Shown here in pieces: positions 1 to 6,425 of a stretch of DNA of 10,962 bases (positions are counted from its first letter, which is position 1; every line of letters starts with the position of its first letter). The notes beneath the pieces were generated by a model. It was not told the origin of the DNA, did not search any database, and was given only the letters and a program-made list of their open reading frames with translations. This DNA comes from Selenomonadaceae bacterium UBA2897. Its GTDB lineage: Bacteria; Bacillota; Negativicutes; Selenomonadales; Selenomonadaceae. The stretch is from assembly GCA_002350105.1 (NCBI GenBank), contig DEDT01000026.1, forward strand, positions 26,483 to 37,444, read 5' to 3'. A program made the translations under genes and the position numbers.

Positions 1-1401
1 AGCCGGCTCGATGTAGACGAGCAGCGGATTCTTGATGAAGCTCTCGCTGCGGCGATGGTGGTCGATGACGATGACCTGCTGGATGCGCTCCAGCAGCGTC
101 GGCGCGGCCACGAGATGCGGGATGTGCGTGTCCACCACGAAGAGCACCGGATGCAGCGCCGTGAGATTCATCAGGTCGTCCTCGTGCACGAAGATATCCT
201 GATAGCCCTCCCGTCCCTGCATGAGTTCCAGGAATTTGTCGATGCCCTCGTTCATATCCGAGAGCACGATATGCACGGGCTTTTCCAGCTGGCGCGCCAT
301 GCGCGCGATGCCCACGGCAGCGCCCAGGCTGTCGAAGTCCTCGTTATGGTGGCCCATGACGTAGACCTCGTCCGCGCCTTCCATGATTTCACGCACCGCA
401 TGCGCCACCACGCGCGCCTTGACGCGCGTGTGCTTCTCCACGGCCTTGGCCCGGCCGCCGAAGAACTGCGTCTTGCCGCCGATATTCACGGCCACCTGGT
501 CGCCACCGCGGCCCAGCGCGAGGTCGAGGCCGGCCTTCGCCTGCTGCCCGAGCTCCGTCAGCGACTGTGTGTCCGAGACGGACACACCCATGGAGAGCGT
601 TACGGGCAGGCGGTTCGTGCTCTGGATCTGACGCACCTTATCGAGCACGTCAAATTTCTCCTGCATGGCCTGATCCAGTCCGTGCCGGTCAAGCACGGCC
701 ACGTAGAGGTCGTCGGAGACATGCCGCATGAAGCCGCCCAGATGCTTGAGCCAGTTGCCAACCTGCTGGTTCACGGCCAGCAGCATGGAGGCTTGCTCAG
801 CCTCCGTCTGTCCCTGCATAACTTCGTCGTAGTTATCGATCTGGATATAGCAGAGCACCGTGCGGCTTTGCTGGTACTCATTTTTCAGCTGCGCATAGAT
901 CGTCTCATCCTGCACGTAGAGCACCATCAGAGGCTCCGCGTGCGGTGGCAGGGAAATGGGGACGTGGCGCACCTTGTAATAGCGGCCTTCATGCGAGAAT
1001 ACGTACTCGCCCTCCGTGCCCCAGATGGGCGCGACGATGAGGCCCGGCCAGAAATCATGCACATCGATGCCTTGCTCCGGCTTCTGTCCCAGACATTTGC
1101 CCAGACGATCGTTGCACCATTGCAGGCGCTCGTCCTGACTCACGATGATGATGGACTGCGGCAGCGACTCGATGGCATACATAGCCGAAGCGCTGATATG
1201 CTGCACGACGTTGCGGCAGTAGCGCTCGAAGCGGCGGGAGCGGTCGCGGCATCGCTCCCTGGCGAACAGGGCCAGGCAAATCCAGACGAGGAATACCGTC
1301 CCTGCGAGGATACGATTATAGCACGCCAGCAGGAAAATCATGACCAGCATGATAAACAGCTGCAACGTCAGATCCATCCAGGCCGACATATTGCGTGGCA
1401 T
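1..1401 (-). CDS. gdpP: Cyclic-di-AMP phosphodiesterase GdpP (YybT), 3' end beyond the left edge
   Basis: This is a membrane-bound phosphodiesterase that hydrolyses c-di-AMP, a second messenger for wall, potassium and stress control. The frame is open for 467 codons from ATG 1401 to the window edge. Two N-terminal membrane helices (about residues 9-26 and 29-46) are followed by a PAS-like region (about 70-150) and a degenerate GGDEF domain (SDDLY at 229-233 in place of GGDEF). The DHH domain has GHHNEDFDS (350-358), giving metal ligands H351, D355 and D357, then VVDTH (D424) and IDHHRR (D447-H448-H449). The usual family length is about 650-680 aa, so the end of DHH and the DHHA1 domain lie outside. 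The start is supported by GAGGTGAG, which overlaps the yybS stop 9 bases upstream. It is cotranscribed with yybS; rplI and dnaB often follow in Firmicutes. The catalytic residues visible here look intact. Confidence 0.95.
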   Translation of the reverse strand, partial: MPRNMSAWMDLTLQLFIMLVMIFLLACYNRILAGTVFLVWICLALFARERCRDRSRRFERYCRNVVQHISASAMYAIESLPQSIIIVSQDERLQWCNDRLGKCLGQKPEQGIDVHDFWPGLIVAPIWGTEGEYVFSHEGRYYKVRHVPISLPPHAEPLMVLYVQDETIYAQLKNEYQQSRTVLCYIQIDNYDEVMQGQTEAEQASMLLAVNQQVGNWLKHLGGFMRHVSDDLYVAVLDRHGLDQAMQEKFDVLDKVRQIQSTNRLPVTLSMGVSVSDTQSLTELGQQAKAGLDLALGRGGDQVAVNIGGKTQFFGGRAKAVEKHTRVKARVVAHAVREIMEGADEVYVMGHHNEDFDSLGAAVGIARMARQLEKPVHIVLSDMNEGIDKFLELMQGREGYQDIFVHEDDLMNLTALHPVLFVVDTHIPHLVAAPTLLERIQQVIVIDHHRRSESFIKNPLLVYIEPA

Positions 1402-1410
1402 GCACTCACC

Positions 1411-2397
1411 TCATTTCCCGTCGCCATCGCCCGCTGGCGGTGCGCCGATATGAAAGCGACGGCGATAATCGAAAAACATATCAAAGAGCCCCGTCAGGGC
1501 CACGATTTGCAAAAACAGGCCGTTGAACAGCACGAGCGCATAAATAAGCGTCCGCGCAAAACCCCCTAATCGGAAATGACGCATGATGGCGCTCAACAAC
1601 GCCAATCCCTGCACGAGCCCGGCTAAAAGCGACACGAGCAGCACATTGAGCGAGGCGTCATAGAGCACGCCAACGGCGCGCGAATCACCCCAGTACAGCC
1701 CCACGAGCGCAAAGCCAGCGAGAAGGGCAAAGGCGCGTGGCAAGCGCCAGTCACGGAAGGATGGGAACGCCGCCGTCACCTTATGGCCGAGGCGGCGCAA
1801 CACGCGCCCGCCCAGCCAGTACGATACCGCCGTATCCATCAGGCCCATAACCAGCACGACCAACGGCAACAACATGGACACGAGCTGAAGACCCGCCTCG
1901 ATCTGCGTGCGGCTCGTCGCGATATCCTGCTCGGGAACGCCCAGCTGACCATAGAGACCGAAGGACTCTTCAAAGGACTGCCGCAAAAGCGAGAGCTGCG
2001 TATCCCAGGGATTAATCCCCGTCAGCGCAAAGAGCAGACCCAGCGCAGCCAGTTTCGCAATGATGGAGCCAGCAAGCCCCGCGCCAAAGACCTTCGTCCC
2101 ACTCCACTGGCGGCGAAAGCCCAGCCCCAGCATCAGCCCGGTCGGCCCGAAGGCCAGCACCATGCGCGCGGCCAGCGTCGGCTCGATGAGCAGGCCCATC
2201 ACCACGCCCGCGACCAGCAGGCCAAGAATGCCCCAGCGCACGCCATGGCGCACGACGAGCACGATGAGGGGCAGCGGCCAGCAAAGCGTCGCCACCATGC
2301 CCAATACCGGCAGATAAACGGCGGCCTGTCCCAATACGACCAGCAAAGCGGCCAGAAGCCCGCTTTCCGTCAGGGGCGTCACCCGCTGTTCTTTCAT
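1411..2397 (-). CDS. yybS: YybS family membrane protein (DUF2232)
   Basis: This 328-aa polytopic membrane protein of the YybS/DUF2232 family has no established biochemical role. It has about seven to eight hydrophobic segments: roughly residues 12-48 (two), 54-72, 78-95, 103-127, 172-195, 221-236, 246-270 and 283-305. Family-like features are the FRDWRLPRAF stretch (214-223) after a basic loop, and a C-terminal GLFDMFFDYRRRF (303-315). The start is ATG 2397, preceded by AAGGAAGA at good spacing. The gene sits directly upstream of gdpP with a 9-base gap, the conserved Firmicute arrangement, so the two are almost certainly one transcript. A promoter with an extended -10 lies about 60 bases upstream. 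Nothing looks broken. The assignment rests on hydropathy pattern, size and neighbourhood together. Confidence 0.9.
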   Translation of the reverse strand: MKEQRVTPLTESGLLAALLVVLGQAAVYLPVLGMVATLCWPLPLIVLVVRHGVRWGILGLLVAGVVMGLLIEPTLAARMVLAFGPTGLMLGLGFRRQWSGTKVFGAGLAGSIIAKLAALGLLFALTGINPWDTQLSLLRQSFEESFGLYGQLGVPEQDIATSRTQIEAGLQLVSMLLPLVVLVMGLMDTAVSYWLGGRVLRRLGHKVTAAFPSFRDWRLPRAFALLAGFALVGLYWGDSRAVGVLYDASLNVLLVSLLAGLVQGLALLSAIMRHFRLGGFARTLIYALVLFNGLFLQIVALTGLFDMFFDYRRRFHIGAPPAGDGDGK

Positions 2398-2456
2398 GCA
2401 ATCTTCCTTCCCATAGCAAACAGTCCTATGACCATTTGATTTTTAGGCTAACCCAC

Positions 2457-2485
2457 ATTATAGCATGATTCTCATACCCTGTCTT
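2457..2485 (-). promoter_or_regulatory. Promoter of yybS-gdpP
   Basis: On the minus strand, a perfect TATAAT (2457-2462) carries an extended -10 (TGC directly upstream). It is spaced 17 bases from AAGACA (2480-2485), a 4/6 match to the -35 consensus. The predicted leader to the yybS ATG at 2397 is about 50 bases. This is a sequence-only prediction, but the spacing and extended -10 are good. Confidence 0.75.
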
Positions 2486-2586
2486 GCCAGCAGGTACTAA
2501 ACCGCCTCACCACCCCGCACGGCTTCATCTAATAGGGCTCTCAAGCTTCAGCAGCCATTCCGCTGCCATCAGACCTTCATAGCTAA

Positions 2587-2670
2587 TAGATTTTGAGATT
2601 ATCGCCATATTAGGTAAAATAAATTTTGAGATTATGGTATAATATAGCTATATAAATTTTGAGATTACGG
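2587..2670 (+). repeat. Three 18-bp direct repeats at exact 33-bp period
   Basis: Three copies of TARATTTTGAGATTAYSG start at 2587, 2620 and 2653. The core ATTTTGAGATTA is invariant in all three. The third base is G in copy 1 and A in copies 2 and 3, and the last variable bases differ only slightly. Between the cores the 15-base spacers are unrelated, so this is a spaced iteron array rather than a simple tandem duplication. The array surrounds the ATPase promoter: copy 2 ends at the -10 box and copy 3 lies in the leader before the Shine-Dalgarno site. Likely roles are an operator for a multimeric regulator (perhaps the ATPase itself) or a cassette recognition site. The role is inferred. Confidence 0.9.
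2635..2643 (+). promoter_or_regulatory. Extended -10 promoter of the ATPase gene
   Basis: TGG followed directly by TATAAT (2638-2643) forms an extended -10. No good -35 box sits 17 bases upstream (2615-2620 is TAAAAT), which is tolerable for extended -10 promoters. An alternative is TTGAGA (2626-2631, inside repeat copy 2) with TATAAA (2651-2656), but the 19-base spacer is long. The start of transcription would be near 2650, giving a leader of about 47 bases that contains repeat copy 3. Confidence 0.6.
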
Positions 2671-2696
2671 ATTTTGCACTGAAGGGAGGATGGGAG

Positions 2697-4028
2697 ATGA
2701 TCTTCCGCAGAAAGATATACAAGCAGATGCTGACATGGAAAAACGAGGAAAAGGGACGATCGGCCCTGCTGATCCAAGGGGCCAGGCGCGTGGGCAAGTC
2801 GACGATTGTCGAGGCATTCGCCCGACAGGAATACAAGAGCTACATTCTCATTGACTTCTCCCGCGCCAGCCAAAATACACGTGCCCTGTTTGATGATACC
2901 TCCGATTTGAATTATATCTTCTTGCAGTTACAGCTGACCTATCGTGTCGATTTGCACGAGCGGGAATCGGTGATTATCTTTGACGAAGTACAGCTCTGCC
3001 CCAAAGCCCGGCAGGCTATAAAGCATCTCATCAAAGACCATCGGTACGATTATATCGAGACTGGCTCACTGCTGTCCATCCGCCAGAACATCAAGGATAT
3101 CCTCATCCCCAGTGAAGAGCATCGCATCAACATGTTTCCACTGGATTACGAGGAATTTCTCTGGGCAACTGGCGACACTGTGACCTTCCCCTTGCTGCAG
3201 CAGGTATGGGCAGCCAAAAGGCCGTTGGGCAATGCCGTACATCGCCAGCTGATGCGAAATTTTCGTCTGTACATGCTGGTTGGTGGAATGCCGCAAGCGG
3301 TGGAGTCCTATCTGGCCACAAATAATTTCCGTGCCGTCGATACGGTGAAGCGACAGATTCTCGATCTTTATACCGACGACTTCCAGCGCATCGATGCCTC
3401 TGGTACATCTGGACAGCTTTTCCGCGCCATTCCCGCGCAGCTATCCAGCAACGCCGCCCGCTACCAGATTGCCGCAGCCGTTCCCCACGCCAAACGCAGC
3501 CACGTAGCCGAATTGGTGGCCAATATGGAGAACTCCTACACCATTCTTCTGTCCTATCATGCGAACAATCCCGATGTTGGTATGGCCCTGACCAAGAATC
3601 TCGACTTCTACAAAATGTTCCTGCTGGATACTGGCCTCTTCGTAACGCTGGTATACGGAGACAAAGCTTTTACGGATAACGATATCTATGCCAGGCTGCT
3701 AAGTGACAAGCAGCATACGGATCTCGGCTATCTCTACGAGAACATGGTTGCCCAGATGACGGCCGCCAAAGGGGATGCGCTGTATTACTACACCTTCCCG
3801 ACGAAAAGCGGCGCACACAACTATGAAATTGACTTCTTGCTGACACGTCATAACAAGCTATGCCCCATCGAAGTCAAATCCTCCAGTTATAAGACCCACG
3901 CCTCGCTGGACGCTTTTTATGTGAAGTATTCCCAGCGCATCGGACAGCGCTATCTGGTCTATACGAAAGACCTTTACAAAGATACAGATATTCTCTGTTT
4001 ACCCATCTATCTGTATCCCTTTGTCTAA
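2697..4028 (+). CDS. AAA_14 / DUF4143 ATP-binding protein
   Basis: This 443-aa protein has an N-terminal AAA_14 P-loop ATPase domain and a C-terminal DUF4143 domain with a PD-(D/E)XK-like nuclease signature. The Walker A motif is GARRVGKST (28-36). Walker B is VIIFDE (92-97), followed by a sensor-like ETGS (121-124). The family's PLDYEEF stretch is at 148-154, and VGGMPQAV is at 195-202. The C-terminal part has YLYENMVA (346-352), YEIDFLL (376-382) and PIEVKSS (390-396); E348, D379, E392 and K394 could form the nuclease-fold site. The start is ATG 2697, with GGAGG seven bases upstream. These ATPases are often multicopy accessory genes of unsettled function. The gene stands alone and is visibly AT-richer than its neighbours, with its own repeats, promoter and hairpin, which suggests a horizontally acquired cassette. 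All key motifs are intact. Confidence 0.92.
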   Translation: MIFRRKIYKQMLTWKNEEKGRSALLIQGARRVGKSTIVEAFARQEYKSYILIDFSRASQNTRALFDDTSDLNYIFLQLQLTYRVDLHERESVIIFDEVQLCPKARQAIKHLIKDHRYDYIETGSLLSIRQNIKDILIPSEEHRINMFPLDYEEFLWATGDTVTFPLLQQVWAAKRPLGNAVHRQLMRNFRLYMLVGGMPQAVESYLATNNFRAVDTVKRQILDLYTDDFQRIDASGTSGQLFRAIPAQLSSNAARYQIAAAVPHAKRSHVAELVANMENSYTILLSYHANNPDVGMALTKNLDFYKMFLLDTGLFVTLVYGDKAFTDNDIYARLLSDKQHTDLGYLYENMVAQMTAAKGDALYYYTFPTKSGAHNYEIDFLLTRHNKLCPIEVKSSSYKTHASLDAFYVKYSQRIGQRYLVYTKDLYKDTDILCLPIYLYPFV

Positions 4029-4048
4029 CAGCTGCTTTCAGCTGTTTT
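4027..4048 (+). terminator. Hairpin after the ATPase gene
   Basis: A perfect 8-bp stem, AACAGCTG (4027-4034) and CAGCTGTT (4039-4046) with loop CTTT, starts inside the stop codon. It is followed by only a short T run (TTT, then CC). It is probably a weak or partial rho-independent terminator. Confidence 0.55.
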
Positions 4049-4113
4049 CCAATAAGATTCCGTAGAATAGAGTCAAACATCAAAAAGTCAGAGTTTGAGA
4101 AGGAGAAAATGTT

Positions 4114-4740
4114 ATGCAAGCGAAAAAATTACTGGCCGCGGCGCTGGCGGGAGCGCTGGTGCTGACGGCGGCGCCGGTGGTACCGGCAGCGGTGAGCACG
4201 TCCCTCTGCGCTACGGCGCAGGCCAAGGGCGGCGGCGTGAAGATGGCTGCGCCGAAAGCGGCGCCAAAGGCTCCGGCCAAGACGGCCCCCGAGGCGAACA
4301 AGTCTGGCAGCAATGCGGGCACGCAGCAGAACGCGCGCCCGGAGACGAAGAACAACGTCACGAACAAGCAGAGCACGACCAACCAGCAGAGCGGCAGCCG
4401 CTTTGGCTCCATCCTGCGCGGCATCGGCATTTTCGCGGGCGGCATGTTCCTCGGCTCCATGCTCGCGAGCCTCTTCGGCATGGGATCCGGCATGCTCGCC
4501 GACATCCTCGGCATGCTCGCAAACGTCGTCCTCATCTTCGCCGTGGTCATGGGGCTCAAGTGGCTCTGGCATAAATTCCGCGGCAACCGCCGCCAGGACG
4601 ATGACTACCGTGCAGGCTACGAGGCGGCCATGCGCGAGCAGCAGCACCGCGGCCAGCAGGACATCATCGACGTGACGCCGCAGGCTGAGAAGCCACATAT
4701 CCAGGATATCCAGCCGCCCGACGACAGATTCCGTAAATAA
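4114..4740 (+). CDS. Predicted exported protein with glycine-rich membrane segment, function unknown
   Basis: This 208-aa protein is not confidently recognised. It has a signal peptide: basic MQAKK, a hydrophobic Ala/Leu core at about 6-27, and a likely signal peptidase I site after AQA at residue 37. A low-complexity Ala/Lys/Pro linker (about 44-62) and an Asn/Gln/Thr-rich linker (about 63-93) follow. A long Gly/Met/Leu-rich hydrophobic stretch at about 98-150 shows GxxxG-like spacing (FAGGMFLGSMLASLFGMGSG) and could hold one or two membrane helices. A charged Arg/Gln/Asp-rich tail ends the protein. The layout resembles the glycine-rich N-terminal part of Tim44-like bacterial proteins, but the Tim44 domain itself is absent. 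The start is ATG 4114 with AAGGAG eight bases upstream. It lies between two hairpin- or promoter-bounded genes and probably has its own transcript; TAGAAT at 4063-4068 is a possible -10. Confidence 0.75.
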   Translation: MQAKKLLAAALAGALVLTAAPVVPAAVSTSLCATAQAKGGGVKMAAPKAAPKAPAKTAPEANKSGSNAGTQQNARPETKNNVTNKQSTTNQQSGSRFGSILRGIGIFAGGMFLGSMLASLFGMGSGMLADILGMLANVVLIFAVVMGLKWLWHKFRGNRRQDDDYRAGYEAAMREQQHRGQQDIIDVTPQAEKPHIQDIQPPDDRFRK

Positions 4741-4777
4741 AGCAAGAAGGAATTCCCCCTCACGATATGGAATAGTG

Positions 4778-4783
4778 TATAAT
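4778..4783 (+). promoter_or_regulatory. Predicted -10 box for the phosphohexomutase gene
   Basis: A perfect TATAAT lies 43 bases before the ATG at 4826. No convincing -35 box is present at 16-18 bases upstream, where the sequence is C-rich. It also overlaps the longer GTG-initiated reading frame, which argues against a start at 4775. Confidence 0.5.
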
Positions 4784-4825
4784 AAAGCTATGACGCAATA
4801 TTCCAACAATGAGGGGGATTTTTTC

Positions 4826-6331
4826 ATGATTTCTGCTAAAGACATAATGAAGCTCGCCAACGGCAGCGACGTGCGCGGTGTGGCTATCGCCAGCGTGGCC
4901 GACGAGCCCGTGACCCTGACGACCGAGGCGGCCAACCGCATCACCGGCGGCTTCGTCGACTTCCTGCAGGGCCGCACGGGGCGCAAGGGCCATGCCCTGC
5001 GCATCGCCGTGGGCCACGATGCGCGCGTCTCCAGCCCGCAGCTGCGCCTCGCGGTGCTGGAGGCCCTGACGGCCGCGGGCGTCGTGACCGTCGATTGCGG
5101 CCTCGCCTCCACGCCGGCCATGTTCATGACCACGGTATTCCCGGAGACGGCCATGGACGGTGCCATCATGATCACGGCCAGCCATCTGCCCGCCAACCGC
5201 AACGGCCTGAAGTTCTTCACGACGGAGGGCGGCGTCGAGCATGAAGACATCATGGCCATCCTCCAGGCGGCCTGCCGCATCCCGGAGCAGGCGGGTAACC
5301 TGCACAAGGTACAGCAATACAACCTCATGGAGCGCTACGGCCACCATCTGCGCAAGAAGATCCGCAAGGCCCTCGGCGTCGAGGACGATCCGCTGAAGGG
5401 TCTGCATATTGTGGTTGACGCAGGCAACGGTAACGGCGGCTTCTTCGTCACGCAGGTACTCGGACGCCTCGGTGCCAATACGACGGGCAGCGTCTACCTC
5501 GACCCGGATGGTCATTTCCCCAATCATATCCCGAATCCGGAGAACAAGCAGGCCATGGCCTCCATCAAAAAGGCCGTGCTCGACAGCCACGCCGACCTCG
5601 GCCTCATCTTCGATACCGATGTGGACCGCATGGGCGCCGTGCTCGCCAACGGCAAGGAAATCAACCGCAATAACCTCATCGCCGTACTGGCCGCCATCCT
5701 CGCGCCGGACTATCCGGGTAGCACCATCGTCACGGACTCCGTGACCAGCGACGAGCTCACGGAATTCCTCGAAAAGGAACTGGGACTGAAACATCACCGC
5801 TACATGCGCGGCTACCGCAACGTCATCGACGAGTGCATCCGCCTCAACAAGGCGGGCACCGTCTCGCCGCTGGCCATCGAGACCTCCGGCCACGGCGCGC
5901 TCTCCGAGAACTACTACCTCGACGACGGCGCTTACCTCGCGGTGAAGCTCATCATCGCGGCCGCCCAGCTGCACAAGAAAGGCCGCAAACTCGGCAACCT
6001 CATCGCCAAGCTCGGCGAGCCAGCAGAGACGGCGGAAATCCGCATGAGCATCTGCGGTGAGGATGACCCGCAGGCCTACGGCCAGAAGGTCATCGAGGAA
6101 GTCGGCAGCCGCGCTAAGGCAGATGGCATCAAACTGGCCGAGCCGAACTACGAAGGCGTGCGCCTCGTGTTCCCGCATGGCTGGGCACTGCTGCGCATGT
6201 CCCTGCACGATTCCGAGATGCCGCTCAATATCGAGAGCCGCAAAGAGGGCGGCATAAAGGAAATCAAGCAGGCGCTCAAGAAGCTCCTCACCGGCTTCCC
6301 CTCCCTCGGCATCACGGCCCTCGACAAATAA
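4826..6331 (+). CDS. Phosphoglucomutase/phosphomannomutase family protein
   Basis: This alpha-D-phosphohexomutase (501 aa) interconverts hexose 1- and 6-phosphates for glycan precursor or storage-sugar metabolism in the cytoplasm. The substrate, glucose or mannose, cannot be told from sequence. All four family loops are visible. The phosphoserine loop is TASHLP with S119 as phosphate carrier (TASHNP is more usual). The Mg-binding loop is DTDVDR (D263, D265, D267). The sugar-specificity loop is ETSGHGAL (from E352). The phosphate-binding region is near RMSLHDSEMPLNIESR (from R457). I place the start at ATG 4826, because GAGGGGG at 4811-4817 has correct spacing and the protein then begins MISAKDIMKLANGSDVRG, the normal start of the fold. 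A 17-codon-longer frame from GTG 4775 runs through the -10 box and is unlikely. A strong terminator follows. Confidence 0.93.
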   Translation: MISAKDIMKLANGSDVRGVAIASVADEPVTLTTEAANRITGGFVDFLQGRTGRKGHALRIAVGHDARVSSPQLRLAVLEALTAAGVVTVDCGLASTPAMFMTTVFPETAMDGAIMITASHLPANRNGLKFFTTEGGVEHEDIMAILQAACRIPEQAGNLHKVQQYNLMERYGHHLRKKIRKALGVEDDPLKGLHIVVDAGNGNGGFFVTQVLGRLGANTTGSVYLDPDGHFPNHIPNPENKQAMASIKKAVLDSHADLGLIFDTDVDRMGAVLANGKEINRNNLIAVLAAILAPDYPGSTIVTDSVTSDELTEFLEKELGLKHHRYMRGYRNVIDECIRLNKAGTVSPLAIETSGHGALSENYYLDDGAYLAVKLIIAAAQLHKKGRKLGNLIAKLGEPAETAEIRMSICGEDDPQAYGQKVIEEVGSRAKADGIKLAEPNYEGVRLVFPHGWALLRMSLHDSEMPLNIESRKEGGIKEIKQALKKLLTGFPSLGITALDK

Positions 6332-6350
6332 GCCCATACCGGTCATATTG

Positions 6351-6389
6351 AGCATCAGTCCTCAGCGCTGGGGGCTGGTGCTTATTTTT
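6351..6389 (+). terminator. Strong rho-independent terminator after the phosphohexomutase gene
   Basis: The halves 6351-6366 and 6367-6382 pair along their whole length, counting a few G-T pairs, around a central CAGCGCTG. This gives about 14 bp of stem plus a small loop, followed by the T-rich tract TTATTTTT. It separates this gene from the downstream MutS-family gene. Confidence 0.9.
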
Positions 6390-6425
6390 GCCTGAAATGG
6401 CAGCCACACATAAAGGACGAATGAT

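Noticed and set aside
55..1569. 504-aa plus-strand open frame opposite gdpP
   Set aside because: The reverse strand encodes a well-formed GdpP with transmembrane, PAS, GGDEF-like and DHH motifs. The plus frame is His/Arg/Leu-rich with no domain, a typical GC-rich shadow.
2461..2590. Possible C-terminal protein fragment on the minus strand (short frame reading MAAEWLLKLESPIR, then stop)
   Set aside because: Only about 20 codons, no family recognised, and no second conserved block in the neighbouring frame. Too short to support as a relic.
2587..2670. The three repeats as a CRISPR array
   Set aside because: Repeat units are 18 bp with 15-bp spacers, both far too short for CRISPR, only three copies are present, and no cas genes are in the window.
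4201..4215. Cys at residue 32 of the exported protein as a lipoprotein site
   Set aside because: The residues before the Cys (TSL) do not fit a lipobox, and a better signal peptidase I site (AQA) lies five residues later.
4775..4825. GTG start at 4775 for the phosphohexomutase
   Set aside because: It overlaps the TATAAT at 4778-4783 and has no Shine-Dalgarno site. ATG 4826 has GAGGGGG at proper spacing and gives the normal family N-terminus.
4129..5328. 399-aa minus-strand open frame across two plus-strand genes and their promoter
   Set aside because: It spans an intergenic promoter region and has a low-complexity Arg/Ala/His composition. Both plus-strand genes have good ribosome sites.
4760..6355. 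531-aa minus-strand open frame opposite the phosphohexomutase
   Set aside because: The plus strand carries all four family loops; the antisense frame has no recognisable domain and only mirrors codon periodicity.
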